Shown here: positions 60,188 through 64,000 of the stretch, one piece after another
How the letters are laid out: the number at the start of each line of letters is the position of its first letter
How positions within the stretch are numbered: position 1 is the stretch's first letter
From: Piliocolobus tephrosceles
Lineage: Eukaryota > Chordata > Mammalia > Primates > Cercopithecidae
Direction: 5' to 3'
Length of the DNA stretch: 64,000 nucleotides
NCBI RefSeq assembly: GCF_002776525.5
Contig: NC_045439.1
Span: forward strand, 124,539,211 to 124,603,210
The notes under the pieces: model-generated
What the model saw: the letters and a program-made list of their open reading frames with translations, nothing else
Told to the model about the DNA's origin: nothing
Databases searched by the model: none
Made by a program: the position numbers and the translations under genes

Positions 60188-60652
60188 ATTAGTTTCCTAT
60201 TGCTTCTATACAAATTACCACCAATTCAGGTGCCTAAAACAGCCCATATTTATTATCTTACAGCTCTGTAGGTCAGAAATCCAAACTGGGTCTCACAAGG
60301 CTGAAATCAAGGTGTCGATAGGGCTGCATTTCTTTGAAGGCACTAGATGAGAATCTGTTTTCTTGAATTTCCCAGCTTCTAGATGCTACCTACATCTCTT
60401 GGCTTGGTGTCCCCAGTCAACAGTCTCATTTCCCTACTTCTGCACTCTGCTTCTCTTGCCTTCCTCTTCCACTTTTAAGGACACTTGTGATTACACGGAG
60501 CCCACCCAGATATTCCAGGATGATCTCTCCACCTCTAGGTCATACTCTAATCACATCTGCAAAGACCCTATTGCCATGTAAGGCAGCTATTCAAAGGTTT
60601 CCCATATTAGGATAGAACGTCTTTGGGGGAACCTCATTTAACCTACCATACA
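60188..60652 (-). mobile_element. MaLR LTR, MLT1-type, reverse
   Basis: The plus strand reads attagtttcctattgcttct, tattatcttacagctctgta, aaatcaaggtgtcgataggg, cacttttaaggacacttgtg, aatcacatctgcaaagaccc and ttgccatgtaaggcagc, the reverse complement of an MLT1-like LTR. Confidence 0.7.
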
Positions 60653-62065
60653 TGTCATTAACAAGTTCTTTCCTATCAATCAGAATTAAATCCAGAGTAA
60701 CAGTGTTTTTCATTGTCTCCATTACATTATTTTCTATAAAATTGTCATTGAGTCAAAATTTATTAAATGTTTTATCAGTCAAGATTGTTTCAATTGCAAG
60801 AAACAAAAATTTCAACTTGAGCTGAAGGAGATTTATTGACTCATAAAACTAGAGTGCCCAGAGAGAAAATAGGGCTTCAGGCAAGGCTTAATGGAATATG
60901 TCTCAAGGAATCTATTGAGCTATGGGCTAGGATCAATCAGGTCTATTACTGGAGCTGGGGAATGGGATGAATCAATCAATCCATTGCTCTCAAGCTTCAT
61001 GGTGCAACACAATAGACAGGAGTGACTGGAATCTGGGGAGGCAGCCGTTGTTGCCCACGCATATCCATGCCTAGCAGAATAAGACTCTTACTGGATAATT
61101 TCATTGTTACCAAAACAAACACTTCATAGTGTCTTACACCTTACAATGGCTTTTCACATACATTTTATTACTTTGAATAATTAATATAAGTATGATTAAT
61201 TCTCATTTTGTCAATAATGAAAAGGATAAAATGCAAATACTAGAACTCAAGCTCAGGTATTCTAAGACTGAGGCCCATGCCTCCAAAGCAACAGATAGCT
61301 TTATGAAATTAATACCACACCATCATGACCACCTTGCCTCTTTACCAGTTTTGTCATTCTGATTAAGCAATCTGTAGCATTTATTAAGAAAAAGTGTTTA
61401 TTTTGCTCTAAAGAAATCTCATCCAAATTCACTCCCATACACTTCAAATCTTAACTTTATGGGTTTCCATACACTTATATACTTCTTAACATGCAGTTCT
61501 AGCCCTCCCCTCCCACATCATCATTTAGATGTATCTTATGAACAAGGTAAACCTTCTGTTCTAATCCTGAATCTCATCCTGCCAAGACTTGGTGGAAAAT
61601 AAGGCAGATTTAACAATAACAATTACTTTTTTCAAATTGTCTTTCTTTGCTATCCATAAATTATATACTGCCGTATAGAAATTTAGAATTTAAAAAAAAA
61701 TTCTAGCATCTCCCTTTTATTTTACTGGCACATTGTAAACATGCAATAAATATTAGTTCCCTCTTTTCCTCTTAACCCTATTAGAAAGCCACCAACCATT
61801 TTTGTTCATCTCTTTCTCTTGACTTTATAACAAAACAAAACCGTAAATATACATTATTGTCTTTTGAAGCATAAGAATTGCCCTTCTTTTCAGAATATCC
61901 ACCTGTTCCTTACAACTAGAGCCTTTTGTGCCCTCATATAATGTTTTGGTCTAAATAGCCTGAATAATTTATTCTAGCCATTTAAATAATATTTGAATTC
62001 TTATTTCAAACAAATGATACTCCAGGCTTTGATTGAAATTTTTACTATTCTTTCTCATTTCTTTC
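60653..62065. other. No recognisable gene or repeat
   Basis: AT-rich, no V-gene landmarks. Old LINE-like patches are possible but not supportable by eye. Confidence 0.4.
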
Positions 62066-62068
62066 TTC

Positions 62069-62359
62069 TTTTTTTTTTTTTAGACAGTCTGACTCTTGTT
62101 GCCCAGGCTGGAGTGCAATGGCACAATATTGGTTCACTGTAACCTCTGCCTCCTGGGTTCAAGCGATTCTCTGCCTCAGCCTCCCGACTAGCTAGGATTA
62201 CAGGCCTGCGCCACCCTGTCCGACTAATTTTGTATTTTTAGTAGAGAGGGGGTTTCTCCATGTTGGTCAGGCTGGTCTCGAACTCCTGACCTCAGGTGAT
62301 CCACTCGCCTCGGCCTCCCAAAGTGCTAGGATTACAGGCGTGAGCCACCGTGCCCGACC
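62069..62359 (-). mobile_element. AluS-type SINE
   Basis: Poly-T start to cgtgcccgacc. ctattctttctcattt before and ctattcttcctcattt after form the target-site duplication. Confidence 0.94.
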
Positions 62360-62415
62360 TATTCTTCCTCATTTCTAACAAAGAAATGGTTCCATCCTTG
62401 AATACCTCTAACTAG

Positions 62416-62459
62416 TAAAAAAAAAAAAAAAAAAAAATTATATATATATAATTTTTTTA

Positions 62460-62505
<46 letters not shown>
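62416..62505. repeat. Poly-A and (TA)n microsatellite
   Basis: A poly-A run (62416-62437) leads into tatatatata, attttttttacac and then about 40 bp of perfect (at)n to 62505. Length is likely polymorphic. Confidence 0.95.
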
Positions 62506-62506
<1 letters not shown>

Positions 62507-62879
62507 GTAAAACTTTAGCTTCTAGTCCCATTATATTTTCTTATTGGAAATTATTATGGTCTTATTCCTGTTTCACATAAGAGACCCCTCATAGGAGGCA
62601 GCTAATTGGTTCTTCTCCATCTAAAACTCATCTTTTCCAGTTAAAGGCAGAATATTTTTATTTAGGCCCAAACAGTGGTATGACAACTATCTGCAAAAAA
62701 AAAAAAAAAAAAAAAAACCTTGCTTCCAGTTTTCTAAATCCACAAACCCCTTTTTCCTTTTGTCCATGAGAGGTCTGGATAAGCACTAGAAATACTGACT
62801 CAAATACAGAGGAATCCTCAAAAGTTTCTGGCTAATTTCAGTCTTTTTTATGGTACAATAGTCAAGATACATCACCTTG

Positions 62880-64000
62880 CCTAAAACTTATATCAGCAAT
62901 GAAAAGCTTCAGTTAATTTAGTTCTAGGATTTACACTGATCTTAATGATTCCTCACACTTTACAGACCCTGCAAATAACAAAAATCCCTCAAGCTTCTCA
63001 GCTATTAGCCAAACTTCTTATGAATTATTGTTTCTTTGCCTTACATGTCATTGTCCATTACTTTAACACTTACACATCACTGTCTATTACTTTAACGCTC
63101 TAACCTCAGTCACCTTCCTTACCTGACCCAGAGGAGAAGCCCATGACTGATTACTTAAATTAGACAACAACAACTCATACTTTGCACAAACTTAGACACT
63201 CCCTTGGATTTTCTTGATTCAATATTACAGAATCGTTTATTATTTTTTTAAAACTGAAAATTGCAAAGTAGGTTATGCTATCTCAAGAGCTTTAATTCAA
63301 GAGCTTGAATTTACTCTTGAAAATTAAGCTTCTCCCAGAAATTAAATCAGCTTGGATAGTTAAACTCATTGTCCTTGCCTGGACCTGCCAGAGGAAAAAC
63401 AGTAAAGAAACAAACATTTATATTGATAGTAGATATAATTTTGAGTTAATCTATTATTTTAAAATGCTTTGAAAACAAGCAAATTTCCTCATCTCTTTAG
63501 GAATCCCTATAAAATGAACAGAGAATTAATAAACTTTTAGAGAATTTGATATTACCTAAGGATATAGCCATAATAAAAGTCCATTTAACAAAAATGCTTC
63601 ACAATATTACCCAAAACAATAAAGATGCATTGACAATACTATTTAACCAACATGGTGGAATAATTTTAGGAATATTGCCAAAGACGTTTTCTATACATGC
63701 CTTACCTTCCGATGAGATCATTCTGGGAGGATTGCAAAAGTAGGATATTGACAAGAACCAAAGGCTCAAGGCCACTTTGATCACCTCCAAATGGATTTTA
63801 TATAAATGCCCCGGCAGTGGACTATAAATATGTTCTGGTTATTATTTACTCTTGGGATGAATTGATGCTTGTCCTCGACAAAGAGCTATGGCACAGTTGT
63901 GACCAGAATGTTTAATTTCTTTTTCTCTAATATGGGAAATTTTAACTTATCTTTCTAGTAATAGGGGCATATATTTCACTTTTACTATGACCAAATAACT
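62880..64000 (+). mobile_element. Decayed endogenous retrovirus pol (RNase H to integrase), runs off the window
   Basis: Three-frame reading of the plus strand shows class I (gamma-like) ERV pol features in order. An RNase H-like part has an acidic motif (Y-I-D-S-R-Y, near 63420-63440). A linker follows, then the start of an integrase core with H-L-Q-M-D-F near 63780-63800. Stops and frame changes occur every few dozen codons, so no protein can be made. The left boundary is soft (63120 onward is the better supported part). LTRs are not in view and the family is not determined. Confidence 0.6.

Noticed and set aside
34547..64000. Search for TRAV1-type genes upstream of TRAV2
   Set aside because: No TRAV1-like leader, FR2 or RSS was seen on the minus strand; in human they lie tens of kb further upstream.

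Overview
This is primate germline DNA from the 5' (V) end of the T-cell receptor alpha/delta locus (TRA/TRD), read on the strand opposite to the V genes. Three V genes are intact and closely match human TRAV2, TRAV3 and TRAV4. Their minus-strand order, TRAV2 (34 kb) then TRAV3 (28 kb) then TRAV4 (16 kb), is the human gene order. Several young Alus (near 9.4, 18.5, 22.5 and 30.5 kb) carry the 'ggctcaagcctgtaatccc' head that I associate with Old World monkey AluY (AluYRa-type), so a macaque-like cercopithecoid is the most likely source.

Layout. (1) 1-7832: a tandem array of about 100 diverged units of roughly 75 bp. Units run in one orientation to about 3178 and in the opposite orientation after it. 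Each unit is itself built of nested palindromes. (2) 7.8-15 kb: a graveyard of V gene relics on the minus strand. One is a leader exon plus FR1 cut off at an L1 3' end (8.9-9.2 kb), one is a TRAV8-like pseudogene (12.1-12.5 kb), and one is a frameshifted V exon (14.5-14.8 kb). Alu and L1 copies lie between them. (3) 15.8-34.6 kb: the functional part, with TRAV4, TRAV3 and TRAV2. Each has a leader exon, a short intron, a V exon and a 3' recombination signal (RSS); TRAV2 also has a TCR-type promoter decamer. (4) 34.6-64 kb: V-gene-free DNA upstream of TRAV2, dominated by nested L1s of different ages, LTRs, Alus, MIRs and, at the right edge, a decayed class I ERV pol segment. TRAV1 genes were not found, which fits their much more distal human position.

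How it works. Each TRAV gene is a germline cassette. In thymocytes RAG joins its RSS (heptamer, 23-bp spacer, nonamer) to a TRAJ segment, making the alpha-chain variable domain. All genes here share orientation, so joining would delete the intervening DNA, including the palindromic array when any of these V genes is used. Two assembly gaps (10 N and 100 N) sit inside microsatellites.
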